Shown here one piece after another: positions 24,486-32,864 of a stretch of DNA of 64,000 nt (the stretch's first letter is position 1; each line of letters begins with the position of its first letter). Below the pieces are notes generated by a model, which did no database searches, was not told the origin of the DNA, and was given only the letters and a program-made list of their open reading frames with translations. Made by a program: the position numbers and the translations under genes. The DNA is from Fictibacillus halophilus (GTDB lineage: Bacteria > Bacillota > Bacilli > Bacillales > Fictibacillaceae). Location of the stretch: positions 744,001 through 808,000 of the forward strand of contig NZ_JAEACF010000001.1 in NCBI RefSeq assembly GCF_016401385.1. Direction: 5' to 3'.

Positions 24486-25961
24486 TTGCCTGCACGCACG
24501 GGGGAACAATATATTAAAGGGATTTCAAAGGCTAAGAATAACGTTTGGATTCATGGTGAGAAAGTAGATGATGTTCCTTCTCATCCAGCATTTCGAAACA
24601 TTGTAAGATCCATTGCTAATCTGTATGACCTCCAGCATGAAAAAGCAGACAAGATGCTCTATACCTCTGAACAGACAGGTGATAAAGTAGGCCTTTCTTT
24701 TATCGCTCCTAAAACGGTAGATGATCTCATCCGCCGCCGCGAAATGATTTCTGAGTGGGCGGGCTACACAGGTGGAATGATGGGTCGAACACCTGATTAT
24801 CTGAATACGAGCGTCATGGCGTTTGGTACGTCGGGTAACTTTTTTGCGCAAAATGATCCGATGTTCGCAGAAAACGCAAGAAAGTATTATGACTATTGCC
24901 GTGAAAATGACATTAGCTTAACGCATACACTGATTCATCCACAGACGAATCGTTCGAAAAAGCAGTCTGAGCAAAAAGATCCCTATTTATCTGCTCGTAT
25001 CGTTGAAAAGAACAAGGACGGAATCGTAGTAAAAGGGGCAAGATTGTTGGCAACACTCGGTGGGGTAACAGATGAGATCGTTGTGTTCCCATCAACGTTG
25101 AACAAAGCTTCTTCTGAAGATGATCCATACGCGATGGCTTTTGCTATCCCTAACAATACAGAAGGCTTAAAGTTTTTATGTCGCGAATCGTTTGATACGG
25201 GACGAAGCCAATGGGATCATCCGCTTAGTTCGCGATTTGAGGAAAGTGACGCAATTGTTGTTTTTGATAATGTGCTAGTACCTTGGGAGCGCGTTTTCGT
25301 AAGCGGCAGCTCAGATATTTGCAATCGAACGTACGTGGAGACGAACGCGATCGTGCATATGGCACATCAAGTAATTGCGAAGAATACGGTAAAAACGGAA
25401 TTTGTACTTGGTGTCATCTTAAGTATGATGGAATCAATCGGCATCGATGTGTTTCCGCATGTTAAAGAAAAAGCATCTGAAGTGATGCTGATCCTGGAAA
25501 CGATGCGTTCTCACCTTTATCGTGCAGAGCACAATGCTTCTATTGATAAGTACGGAAACATGACACCGGACTTCGCTCCATTGAACGCAGCTCGTAACTG
25601 GTACCCGAAAATGTATCAGCGCATAGTTGAGATTGTGAAAATCCTGGGTGCATCTGGTTTGATGGGGATTCCGACAGAAGCGGATTTTAATGCTGATGAC
25701 ATTGGTGAGCTTGTTCATCGTTATACACAAGGTGCCAACATTGATGGCTACGAGCGCACTCAATTGTTCCGCTTAGCATGGGACATTTCCATCAGTACGT
25801 TCGGCGGTCGCCAAGCTCTTTATGAATACTACTTCTTTGGAGATCCGGCACGTATGTCGAACATTTATTATGATCAATTTAACAAAGAGCCATATAAAGC
25901 GATGGTGAAGGATTTTCTGCAGCGCGTAAATTCCAAAAGCCATAATTACAGTAGTGTATAG
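24486..25961 (+). CDS. hpaB: 4-hydroxyphenylacetate 3-monooxygenase, oxygenase component
   Basis: A 491-residue FADH2-dependent monooxygenase of the HpaB/acyl-CoA-dehydrogenase-like fold. It opens with RTGEQYIKGISK and has LTHTLIHPQTNRS near 140 and VPWERVFV with surrounding substrate-loop residues near 265. The enzyme hydroxylates 4-hydroxyphenylacetate to 3,4-dihydroxyphenylacetate using reduced FAD supplied by a partner reductase (HpaC); no hpaC is in this window. The start is TTG at 24486, seven bases after AGGAGGG, 11 bp after hpaE. Related members act on other phenols or pyrrole-2-carboxylate, but linkage to hpaD makes 4-HPA likely. Confidence 0.88.
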   Translation: MPARTGEQYIKGISKAKNNVWIHGEKVDDVPSHPAFRNIVRSIANLYDLQHEKADKMLYTSEQTGDKVGLSFIAPKTVDDLIRRREMISEWAGYTGGMMGRTPDYLNTSVMAFGTSGNFFAQNDPMFAENARKYYDYCRENDISLTHTLIHPQTNRSKKQSEQKDPYLSARIVEKNKDGIVVKGARLLATLGGVTDEIVVFPSTLNKASSEDDPYAMAFAIPNNTEGLKFLCRESFDTGRSQWDHPLSSRFEESDAIVVFDNVLVPWERVFVSGSSDICNRTYVETNAIVHMAHQVIAKNTVKTEFVLGVILSMMESIGIDVFPHVKEKASEVMLILETMRSHLYRAEHNASIDKYGNMTPDFAPLNAARNWYPKMYQRIVEIVKILGASGLMGIPTEADFNADDIGELVHRYTQGANIDGYERTQLFRLAWDISISTFGGRQALYEYYFFGDPARMSNIYYDQFNKEPYKAMVKDFLQRVNSKSHNYSSV

Positions 25962-25972
25962 GAGGAGTCGTC

Positions 25973-26956
25973 ATGGATTTTAACATTATACGAATCGCGC
26001 GTGTTGTCATGAACGTAACCGACCTCCATGCTTCCCGTGATTTTTATGTAAACGCACTAGGTTTTATTGAAACTGCTGCTACGTCAGAGTGGATGGCACT
26101 ACGCGGGCTGGAAGAGCACTCTCATCACAGCCTATTGTTGAAAAAAGCAGATAAGCCTGGCGTTCATGTAGTGAGCTATAAAGTTTGGGAAGGTAGCCAC
26201 TTGAATGAGCTCGAAACCTTTTTTAAAGGAAAAGGCGCGAAAGTACTGTGGAAAGATGCAGATCCTGCAGTTGGGATTGGTAAAACGTTATGTGTAGAAG
26301 ACCCTTCAGGTATACCTCTTGAGTTTTTTGTTGAGATGGAGAGTGTTGAGCGCTGCATCCAAAAGTATGATCTGTACCGCGGGGCTCGTGTTCAGCGTAT
26401 CGATCACATCAACTGCATGGTTCCTGATGTGGAAGCGGCTGTTCAGTTCTATACAGATGAACTCGGATTTAGAGTTTCGGAATATACGGCAACAGAAGAT
26501 GATCGAACATGGGCAGCGTGGCTTCACCGCAAGCCCACTGTTCATGACGTTGCCTTTATGAACGGAGAAGGCCCTCGTCTTCATCACGTAGGCTTTTGGC
26601 TGTCTGATCCGATGAGTTTGATTCATTGCTGTGATGTGATGGCGAGCATGGGATATGCGGACAACATCGAGCGAGGACCAGGACGTCACGGCTTATCGAA
26701 CGCATTCTTCCTCTATGTTCGTGATCCAGATGGAAACCGAATTGAGTTATATAATGGGGACTATCTGACGAGTGATCCGGACTTTAAGCCGATTAAATGG
26801 GACATTAACGACCCGAGGCGACAGACGTTCTGGGGACATAAAGCACCTGACAGCTGGTTTAACGAAGCAACCTCTTTCTTGGGTTTGGAAAAAGGAGAGC
26901 CTGTAGAGCTGAAAAGTCCGACTCTAGCGCAGCGTAAGCCTGATTTTGTGACTTGA
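25973..26956 (+). CDS. hpaD: 3,4-dihydroxyphenylacetate 2,3-dioxygenase (extradiol, VOC type)
   Basis: A 327-residue two-domain VOC extradiol dioxygenase. The active C-terminal half holds the Fe/Mn ligands His145 (IDHINCM), His204 or 205 (LHHVGFW) and Glu258 (GNRIELYNGDY); the N-terminal module lacks the set. Length and ligand spacing match the Brevibacterium/Arthrobacter homoprotocatechuate 2,3-dioxygenases. It opens the catechol ring next to the hydroxyl pair, giving the semialdehyde that the HpaE-type enzyme upstream oxidises. AGGAGGAG precedes the ATG, 11 bp after hpaB. It is the last gene of the operon, ended by the terminator at 26986. Confidence 0.9.
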   Translation: MDFNIIRIARVVMNVTDLHASRDFYVNALGFIETAATSEWMALRGLEEHSHHSLLLKKADKPGVHVVSYKVWEGSHLNELETFFKGKGAKVLWKDADPAVGIGKTLCVEDPSGIPLEFFVEMESVERCIQKYDLYRGARVQRIDHINCMVPDVEAAVQFYTDELGFRVSEYTATEDDRTWAAWLHRKPTVHDVAFMNGEGPRLHHVGFWLSDPMSLIHCCDVMASMGYADNIERGPGRHGLSNAFFLYVRDPDGNRIELYNGDYLTSDPDFKPIKWDINDPRRQTFWGHKAPDSWFNEATSFLGLEKGEPVELKSPTLAQRKPDFVT

Positions 26957-26985
26957 TACAGGCGGAAAGTATTAGTGGGATAAAG

Positions 26986-27020
26986 AAAGCTGACTCCGAG
27001 TGAAATGGAGTCAGCTTTTT
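26986..27020 (+). terminator. terminator of the aromatic-acid operon
   Basis: A 12-bp stem (AAAGCTGACTCC / GGAGTCAGCTTT) with a nine-base loop, followed by T residues. Confidence 0.9.
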
Positions 27021-27083
27021 GGTATATTTTGATGAGTATTTGCTATCGGTAAGTCCGTTTGGTGCAGGTTCATGGAGGCTGGT

Positions 27084-27190
27084 GCTCGCTCAGGGGGATT
27101 TATGCTCGTTCCGGGAATTTATGCTCGCACCGGGAGATTTGGGCTCGCACCGTGAGATTTATGCTCGACCAGCAAGATTTATCTCGCTGA
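27084..27190 (+). repeat. tandem 20-bp GCTCG repeat patch
   Basis: Five head-to-tail copies start at 27084, 27104, 27123, 27143 and 27163, each about 20 bp and built on GCTCG, a variable CNCCG-like core, GGGAGATTT and AT; a degraded sixth begins at 27183. There are no unique spacers, so it is not CRISPR. It fills most of the gap between the hpa operon terminator and the sigma-54 regulator. Confidence 0.75.
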
Positions 27191-27235
27191 ACGAGTCCCA
27201 TCCAAGATTCACGAGCGCATCGCTCAAAAAAATCC

Positions 27236-29305
27236 TCACTCCAGTTCATCCTTTATAAAAATAAGCCCGATCTCGGTCAGACGTGTTCCTTTTCGTCCTT
27301 TTGCTTTCACGATAAATCCTTTTCTCTCCAAGAGGTCTAAGCGTAATCTGATTTGAGCTTCCGATAGCTTAACGCCTTGTGATTCCAAATCCATCAATAA
27401 GCTTTTTCGGCTGGATGCTTTACCAGAACGATGGTTGTGATAGATACAGCTCATAATCGCAACTTCTTCATTAGGAGCTATTAGCGGTAATTCCTCCGAG
27501 GTTGTTGCTATCTCTTTGATTACATCTCCACCAAGCGACCTCTCAAAACCACTTATCCTCATTACTTCCTGAGGCAGATCCATTACGGTAATCTTTTCTC
27601 CGTCGCAAACAGCGAGCATATAATCAATGGCATTCTTCAATTCTCTAACATTACCTGTCCAGGAACGATTCATAAGATGGCCGACGACTTCGTTCTCCAC
27701 CTTCATTTTATTCGTAGTACGCATCTTTAAAAAATGACTTAGTAAAATGGGTATATCACCTTTTCGTTCGCGGAGAGCCGGAATTTTCAAATATAGAACA
27801 TTTAAACGATGATACAGATCTTCGCGGAATAATCCTTGTTTTATGTCAGATGCGAGATCCTTGTTTGTTGCAGAAATTACCCTTACGTCAATAGGGAGTA
27901 CACGAGTCCCTCCAACTCTCCGTAATTCTTTTTCCTGCAAAACCCGTAAGAGACGTGTTTGTAGTTTAACGCTAATGTCACCAATTTCATCAAGGAAAAT
28001 AGTGCCGCCATCTGCTTGTTCGAAGAGTCCTTGTTTTCCTCCTTTTTTTGCCCCTGTAAATGCACCTTCTTCATATCCGAATAGTTCACTCTCCAATAAG
28101 TCTTCAGAAAGTGCAGAACAGTTTACTGCCAAAAATGGACCGTTTTTTCTTCCCGATTCGTTATGAATAGAACTTGCAAAGAGTTCTTTGCCCGTGCCGC
28201 TTTCGCCTTGTATAAGGAGGGAGAGGTCAGTTGCAGCCAGTTTCTTCGCAATATTTTTTGTTCGGACGATCTCTTCTGAGGCGCCGATGATATCGTTAAA
28301 AAAATACTTTCCAATATAACCTTTTCGCTTCAGTTCATATCGAGCTGCTTTCTCCATTGAGATCGTCGTGCTCGTGTTTTTAAATGTAGCAATCATCGTC
28401 TTTTCAGCCGGCAATGCAAACCGGTGAACCATAACATTTGTATCATTAATCGTAAAGAATTGATCAGATTGTTCGCTTTCCGTATTTGTTAAAAAGTTAA
28501 GCAATTCTTTGTCTTTTATCACTTGTTTGATATGTTTACCGACAGCCTGTTTATTTGAAGCAGTTGAAAATATGTTCTCAAGCTCTTTGTTAAATACCGT
28601 AATTTTCCCCGTGTAATCGAATGATAAAATCCCATCATTCACTCCATTTAACACTTTGTCCAAATGTTCGTTAAGTTGCAGAGCCTTTTGATTAGCAAGC
28701 GCAAGTTTCTTGGATAACTGTATAAATTTCTCTGTAAAACGTTCAGAAATGCTTGTTGCCAGCTCTTCTAAGACTCCAAGTTCGTTCAAAATCTCTGATA
28801 TAGTAGTAATGTCGATCAAGCGTACGCCGATATTAATAATTCTCTTAACCTCTTTCGGCACGAGATGCATCTCGCCGGGAGTCACAGCGATATCTGCATA
28901 TTGATAGTGAGGAATGCCAGGATAATAGGGAAAGTAATTCAAGTGATCAATTCCTAGATGTACGAGAGTTTGCACGGACTGTTCTACTGTTTGAGGAAAG
29001 TCGTTCACATACATAACATCTGTGCCTTCTGGTAGCTGTAGAAGCTGATCCATATATTCGTAGTTGATGGTGCGTCTTGCCGTAATCACTCTACAAGATT
29101 CAATCAAACAGTGAGCTACCTCACGTTTTATAAGATAAGAAGAGAGAATTACAATTTCATTCTCTAATCGTGTAGGAAGCATCTCTTCAGAAGAATAGCT
29201 TCTAATATGAAAATAATCGCCTAGTATGGATTGAAGTTGATGGGATAGTGCTATACGTGTTTCTTTTGTACCTGCTAGTAAAACAATCTGTTTTTTTGTA
29301 TGCAT
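27236..29305 (-). CDS. sigma-54-dependent transcriptional activator of the isoaspartyl-peptide locus
   Basis: A regulator of about 689 residues. It has a PrpR_N-like receiver domain (1-200; YYPGIPHY, TPGEMHLVPKEV), a PAS domain (about 210-320; VLNGVNDGILSFDYTG), an AAA+ sigma-54 domain (about 340-580) with GESGTGKE Walker A, GAFTGA loop and FLDEIGD Walker B, then a C-terminal winged-helix-like region (ESQGVKLSEAQIRLRLDLLE) instead of the usual short Fis-type helix. The ATG at 29305 after AGAAGGTG is preferred to GTG 29314. It is divergent to the permease gene and should activate the sigma-54 promoter at 29429, probably on sensing a peptide or amino acid. Confidence 0.9.
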   Translation of the reverse strand: MHTKKQIVLLAGTKETRIALSHQLQSILGDYFHIRSYSSEEMLPTRLENEIVILSSYLIKREVAHCLIESCRVITARRTINYEYMDQLLQLPEGTDVMYVNDFPQTVEQSVQTLVHLGIDHLNYFPYYPGIPHYQYADIAVTPGEMHLVPKEVKRIINIGVRLIDITTISEILNELGVLEELATSISERFTEKFIQLSKKLALANQKALQLNEHLDKVLNGVNDGILSFDYTGKITVFNKELENIFSTASNKQAVGKHIKQVIKDKELLNFLTNTESEQSDQFFTINDTNVMVHRFALPAEKTMIATFKNTSTTISMEKAARYELKRKGYIGKYFFNDIIGASEEIVRTKNIAKKLAATDLSLLIQGESGTGKELFASSIHNESGRKNGPFLAVNCSALSEDLLESELFGYEEGAFTGAKKGGKQGLFEQADGGTIFLDEIGDISVKLQTRLLRVLQEKELRRVGGTRVLPIDVRVISATNKDLASDIKQGLFREDLYHRLNVLYLKIPALRERKGDIPILLSHFLKMRTTNKMKVENEVVGHLMNRSWTGNVRELKNAIDYMLAVCDGEKITVMDLPQEVMRISGFERSLGGDVIKEIATTSEELPLIAPNEEVAIMSCIYHNHRSGKASSRKSLLMDLESQGVKLSEAQIRLRLDLLERKGFIVKAKGRKGTRLTEIGLIFIKDELE

Positions 29306-29340
29306 CCTAAACACCTTCTTAATAATGGTCTTTTTTTGGT

Positions 29341-29386
29341 CATTAATTGGCTATATAACTATTATCTATTAACCATCCATTTAATG
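29341..29386. promoter_or_regulatory. candidate enhancer (UAS) of the sigma-54 activator
   Basis: CATTAATTGG (29341-29350) and CCATTTAATG (29377-29386) form an interrupted inverted repeat with nine of ten bases matching, 43-88 bp upstream of the -24 element, where sigma-54 activators usually bind. Their AT-rich half-sites repeat as ATTAAC and TTAATG in between. Confidence 0.5.
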
Positions 29387-29428
29387 AAACTAAAACTTTA
29401 AAAACCTTTAACAAGGGAGACAGAATGT

Positions 29429-29444
29429 TGGCACAATTCTTGCA
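29429..29444 (+). promoter_or_regulatory. sigma-54 (-24/-12) promoter
   Basis: TGGCAC, AATTC and TTGCA match the -24/-12 consensus TGGCAC-N5-TTGCA exactly, with the invariant GG and GC ten bases apart. Transcription should start about 29455, 28 bp before the GTG start of the permease gene. Confidence 0.95.
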
Positions 29445-29482
29445 AATAATACATGATGAATTTTAGAAAAGGGGGAAGAAAC

Positions 29483-30988
29483 GTGGATAAAAAGAAAAGA
29501 AAGTTTGAGATGCCGGATACGTTTGTTATCGTATTCTTTGTTGTAGCATTAATGGCTCTATTAACGTATATCATTCCGGCAGGTCAATTTGAAACGAAAG
29601 AAACGACCTATACACAAGGCGGAGAAGAGCAGACTAAGACAGTGCTTGTTCCAGACAGCTTCTCGTATGTAAAAGGAGAGGACGGTGAGCCTGCTACTAA
29701 AGGTGTCAGCTTGTTTGAAGAAGGCGGCGGTGCCGGATTCTTAAACTATATCTTTGAAGGATTAGTTACTGGGGATAAGTGGGGATCTGCTGTTGGGGTT
29801 GTTGCGTTTATCCTTATTATCGGTGGCGCTTTCGGTATTATTATGAAAACACGCGCGATAGAAGATAGTATCTTAAAGATGATTGACCGTACAAAAGGAA
29901 AAGAAGTCCTTATTATTCCAATCATGTTCTTGTTATTCTCTTTAGGTGGAGCGGTTTTTGGGATGGGTGAAGAAGCCATAGCGTTTGCGATGATTCTTGT
30001 GCCAGTCGTAATTGCTCTTGGTTATGATGCGATTACAGCAGTTATGATTACGTATGTTGCCACACAGATTGGATTTGCAACTTCCTGGATGAATCCATTT
30101 GGTGTAGCAATTGCGCAAGGGATTGCTGGAGTTCCTGTATTGTCCGGTGCACCATTCCGTATTGGGATGTGGGCATTCTTTACATTAATAGGTATTGTTT
30201 ATACATGGATCTATGCTTCTAGAATAAGAAAAGATCCTAAACGTTCATTATCTTATGAGTCCGATGCATATTTCCGGGAAGATTTTAAACAATCGGATAT
30301 TAAAGCGAATTTTGGAACGGGACATATTCTCATTCTTTTAACAATAGTAGCAGGGGTTATCTGGATTGTATGGGGCGTCGTTAAAAGAGCATACTACATT
30401 CCTGAAATTGCAACTCAATTTTTCACAATCGGTTTAGTTGCGGGTATAATTGGAGTAATCTTCAAATTAAATAACATGACAGTAAACGGTATTTCTGATG
30501 GATTCAAACAAGGAGCTAGAGATATTCTCCCTGCAGCCCTCATTGTTGGTATGGCAAAAGGGGTTATCATCATGTTAGGTGGAGACAACCCGGCTGAACC
30601 TTCTGTTTTAAACACAATGCTTAATGCAGCAGGTGGGCTGGTTTCAGATGTGCCTGTAGCTGTTTCAGCATGGATTATGTATGTCTTCCAAGCCGTGTTC
30701 AACTTCTTCATCGTTTCAGGTTCAGGTCAAGCTGCTCTTACAATGCCGTTAATGGCTCCGCTTGCTGACATGGCAGGCGTTACTCGACAAGTGGCAGTAC
30801 TTGCATTTCAGCTTGGTGACGGATTTACAAACATGATCGTACCGACTTCCGGAGCATTGATGGGAACATTGGGAGCTGCACGTATCGAATGGTCCAAATG
30901 GTTCAAATTCCAGATTAAGTTTCAGCTATTGTTGTTTATCTTAGCTTCTATTGTAATTGTTACAGCAGTACTTATTGGTTTTAAATAA
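29483..30988 (+). CDS. YfcC-family permease (C4-dicarboxylate/amino-acid or peptide carrier)
   Basis: An integral membrane protein of about 501 residues with some twelve helices. The family signs are the N-terminal FEMPDTFVIVF and YIIPAGQFE, a loop with GMGEEAIAF, and a second half with FNFFIVSGSGQAALTMP and NMIVPTSGALMG. YfcC/DcuC-type proteins are proton- or sodium-driven carriers, variously annotated for C4-dicarboxylates or arginine-ornithine. The frame opens at 29453, but GTG 29483 after GGGGGAAG is preferred and follows the sigma-54 start site. The dipeptidase gene follows 32 bp on, so import of isoaspartyl or other peptides, or of aspartate, is the likely job (inference). Confidence 0.87.
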   Translation: MDKKKRKFEMPDTFVIVFFVVALMALLTYIIPAGQFETKETTYTQGGEEQTKTVLVPDSFSYVKGEDGEPATKGVSLFEEGGGAGFLNYIFEGLVTGDKWGSAVGVVAFILIIGGAFGIIMKTRAIEDSILKMIDRTKGKEVLIIPIMFLLFSLGGAVFGMGEEAIAFAMILVPVVIALGYDAITAVMITYVATQIGFATSWMNPFGVAIAQGIAGVPVLSGAPFRIGMWAFFTLIGIVYTWIYASRIRKDPKRSLSYESDAYFREDFKQSDIKANFGTGHILILLTIVAGVIWIVWGVVKRAYYIPEIATQFFTIGLVAGIIGVIFKLNNMTVNGISDGFKQGARDILPAALIVGMAKGVIIMLGGDNPAEPSVLNTMLNAAGGLVSDVPVAVSAWIMYVFQAVFNFFIVSGSGQAALTMPLMAPLADMAGVTRQVAVLAFQLGDGFTNMIVPTSGALMGTLGAARIEWSKWFKFQIKFQLLLFILASIVIVTAVLIGFK

Positions 30989-31020
30989 TCTATCTTTGAA
31001 AAAATAAAGGAATGATTCAC

Positions 31021-32193
31021 ATGTTTACACTTATAAAAGGCGGTGAGGTATATGCACCTCATTATCTCGGTAAAAAGGATATTCTTTTAGCTGCCGGGAA
31101 GATCGCTAGCATCTCAGAAAATATTGATTGGCCTGCACCAGCTCTTGATATTCGTGTTATTGATGCAACAGGGAAAATGGTGACACCAGGTTTTATTGAT
31201 GCTCATGTTCATATTACTGGAGGCGGCGGTGAAGGAGGATATAAAACAAGAACACCAGAAATCTATCTGACTGATATTACTAAAGCTGGCGTGACAACAG
31301 TTGTAGGAGTTATTGGAACAGACGGGATTGGGCGTACGATGACCAACTTGATCGCAAAAGCAAAAGCATTAAAAGAAGAAGGGATCTCATGCTTTGTTCA
31401 TACTGGTTCCTATCAAGTTCCTGTTAAAACGTTAACTGGGGATATTGAAACAGACATAATGATGATCGAGGAGATTATAGGAGTTGGTGAGATTGCAATC
31501 TCTGATCACCGATCAAGCCAGCCGGATGCTCACGAACTTGCAAGACTTGCTTCACAAGCAAGAGTTGCAGGCATGCTTTCGGGAAAAGCGGGAGTGGTTA
31601 ACATTCACCTAGGTGACAGTAAGCGGATGCTTTCTCTGATTGAAGAAGTGGTTGAGACAACAGATCTGCCGCTCTCTCAGTTTTATCCAACTCATATTAA
31701 TCGAAACTCGTACTTATTTGAAGCTGGAATTGAGTACGCAAAAAAAGGCGGTATCGTTGATTTTACTACGAGTACAACGAAACAATTCTTAGAAGAAGGC
31801 GAAGTCAAGTGTAGTCTAGGTTTAAAAAAAATGCTGGATGCTGGTGTGGCTATTGAACAAATAACCTTCACGTCTGATGCGCAAGGAAGCTTACCTTCTT
31901 TTAACGATTATGGTGAATTTACAGGATTAAGAATCGGAAAGGTTGATTCTCTTTACAATGAAGTGAAAGACTCGGTTTTACAAGAAGGAATACCGTTTCA
32001 AAACGCCATTCAAACGATTACTTCTAATCCAGCAAGAGTACTTAAACTAAAACAAAAAGGAAGGCTGGAAGTGGGGCTTGATGCTGATCTTGTCATCATA
32101 AATGAAGACTTTGGCATACATTCAGTGATTGCATTAGGACAACTCATGGTCCATGACGGTGTCGCTATTATAAAAGGAACGTTTGAAGAGTAA
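31021..32193 (+). CDS. iadA: isoaspartyl (beta-aspartyl) dipeptidase
   Basis: A 390-residue amidohydrolase, the same length as E. coli IadA. It has the metal-binding His62-x-His64 (FIDAHVHITGG), the metal/substrate segment TGSYQVPVKTLTG, and further histidines in FYPTHINR and the Asp of FTSDAQGS. IadA cleaves beta-Asp-X dipeptides that arise from isomerised aspartate/asparagine in proteins, freeing amino acids. AAAGGAATG precedes the ATG. It is cotranscribed with the YfcC-type carrier under sigma-54 control, giving a small uptake-and-use operon. Regulation by a nitrogen- or peptide-linked signal is inferred. Confidence 0.92.
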   Translation: MFTLIKGGEVYAPHYLGKKDILLAAGKIASISENIDWPAPALDIRVIDATGKMVTPGFIDAHVHITGGGGEGGYKTRTPEIYLTDITKAGVTTVVGVIGTDGIGRTMTNLIAKAKALKEEGISCFVHTGSYQVPVKTLTGDIETDIMMIEEIIGVGEIAISDHRSSQPDAHELARLASQARVAGMLSGKAGVVNIHLGDSKRMLSLIEEVVETTDLPLSQFYPTHINRNSYLFEAGIEYAKKGGIVDFTTSTTKQFLEEGEVKCSLGLKKMLDAGVAIEQITFTSDAQGSLPSFNDYGEFTGLRIGKVDSLYNEVKDSVLQEGIPFQNAIQTITSNPARVLKLKQKGRLEVGLDADLVIINEDFGIHSVIALGQLMVHDGVAIIKGTFEE

Positions 32194-32219
32194 GGAAGCG
32201 AGCGTATCGCTTCCTTTTT
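32193..32219 (+). terminator. terminator of the sigma-54 operon
   Basis: AGGAAGCGA pairs with TCGCTTCCT around a short loop, followed by five T residues. Confidence 0.88.
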
Positions 32220-32289
32220 CACTTTCAACTTATGAAATATATGGTAAAATAGGTGACATACATAATTTTTCTTAAAAGGTGGCGATGAT

Positions 32290-32745
32290 GTGGCAAAACA
32301 AGAAATTCCAACAACGTTAAGTCCAGAATTGTTTGAACACCTGCAAGGCGAACAACTTGTCCTCTTAGGGACCGTTGACGTAGAAACGAAAGCTCCATCT
32401 GTTAACGCGATATCATGGGTAAAGAGTTTGTCGAGAGAGAAGATTCGGTTTACGGTTACGAACAATTCACGCATCGTAACAAACATTAAAGATAATCCTC
32501 ATGTGGTGCTTACAGTAGTAGGGCTCGAAACCGTGTATTCGATAAATGGAAAAGCCAACATACTGCAAGAAACAATGGAAGGCGTCCCGTTAAAGCTTGC
32601 GAAAATTGAAGTAGATATTGATCAAGTGTTCGAGAGTATGTTCTGGGGTGCTAAGATCGTCCAAGAACCAGTTTATGAAAAGACGTATAATGAAAAGAAA
32701 GCGAAAGAATTAGATGTACAAGTATATGCCGCTCTGATGAAGTAA
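32290..32745 (+). CDS. pyridoxamine-5'-phosphate-oxidase-like FMN-binding protein
   Basis: A 151-residue split-barrel protein. It shows the family core LVLLGTVDVETKAPSVN (FMN phosphate region) followed by ISWVKSL and RFTVTNNSRIVTNIKDNPHVVLTV. The group includes PNPOx relatives and many flavin-binding proteins of unknown reaction; it is too short and lacks the C-terminal motif for true PdxH. Start is GTG at 32290, with AAAGGTGGCGAT as ribosome site. It is monocistronic, between two terminators. Confidence 0.83.
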   Translation: MAKQEIPTTLSPELFEHLQGEQLVLLGTVDVETKAPSVNAISWVKSLSREKIRFTVTNNSRIVTNIKDNPHVVLTVVGLETVYSINGKANILQETMEGVPLKLAKIEVDIDQVFESMFWGAKIVQEPVYEKTYNEKKAKELDVQVYAALMK

Positions 32746-32777
32746 GGCTGACTTTTTAGCAACTAGAAGAATCGTAC

Positions 32778-32812
32778 AAACCGTCAAAACACTATGTTGT
32801 GGCGGTTTTTTG
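32778..32812 (+). terminator. terminator of the PNPOx-like gene
   Basis: AAACCG pairs with CGGTTT, with a second inner AACAC/GTTGTG helix, and six T residues follow. Confidence 0.7.
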
Positions 32813-32864
32813 TTTATATTTAGATTTGTACACATAAGGGTATATGAAAAAAGGGGGAAATAAT

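Noticed and set aside
27084..27190. CRISPR-like array
   Set aside because: The units abut with no unique spacers, differ among themselves, and no cas genes are present.
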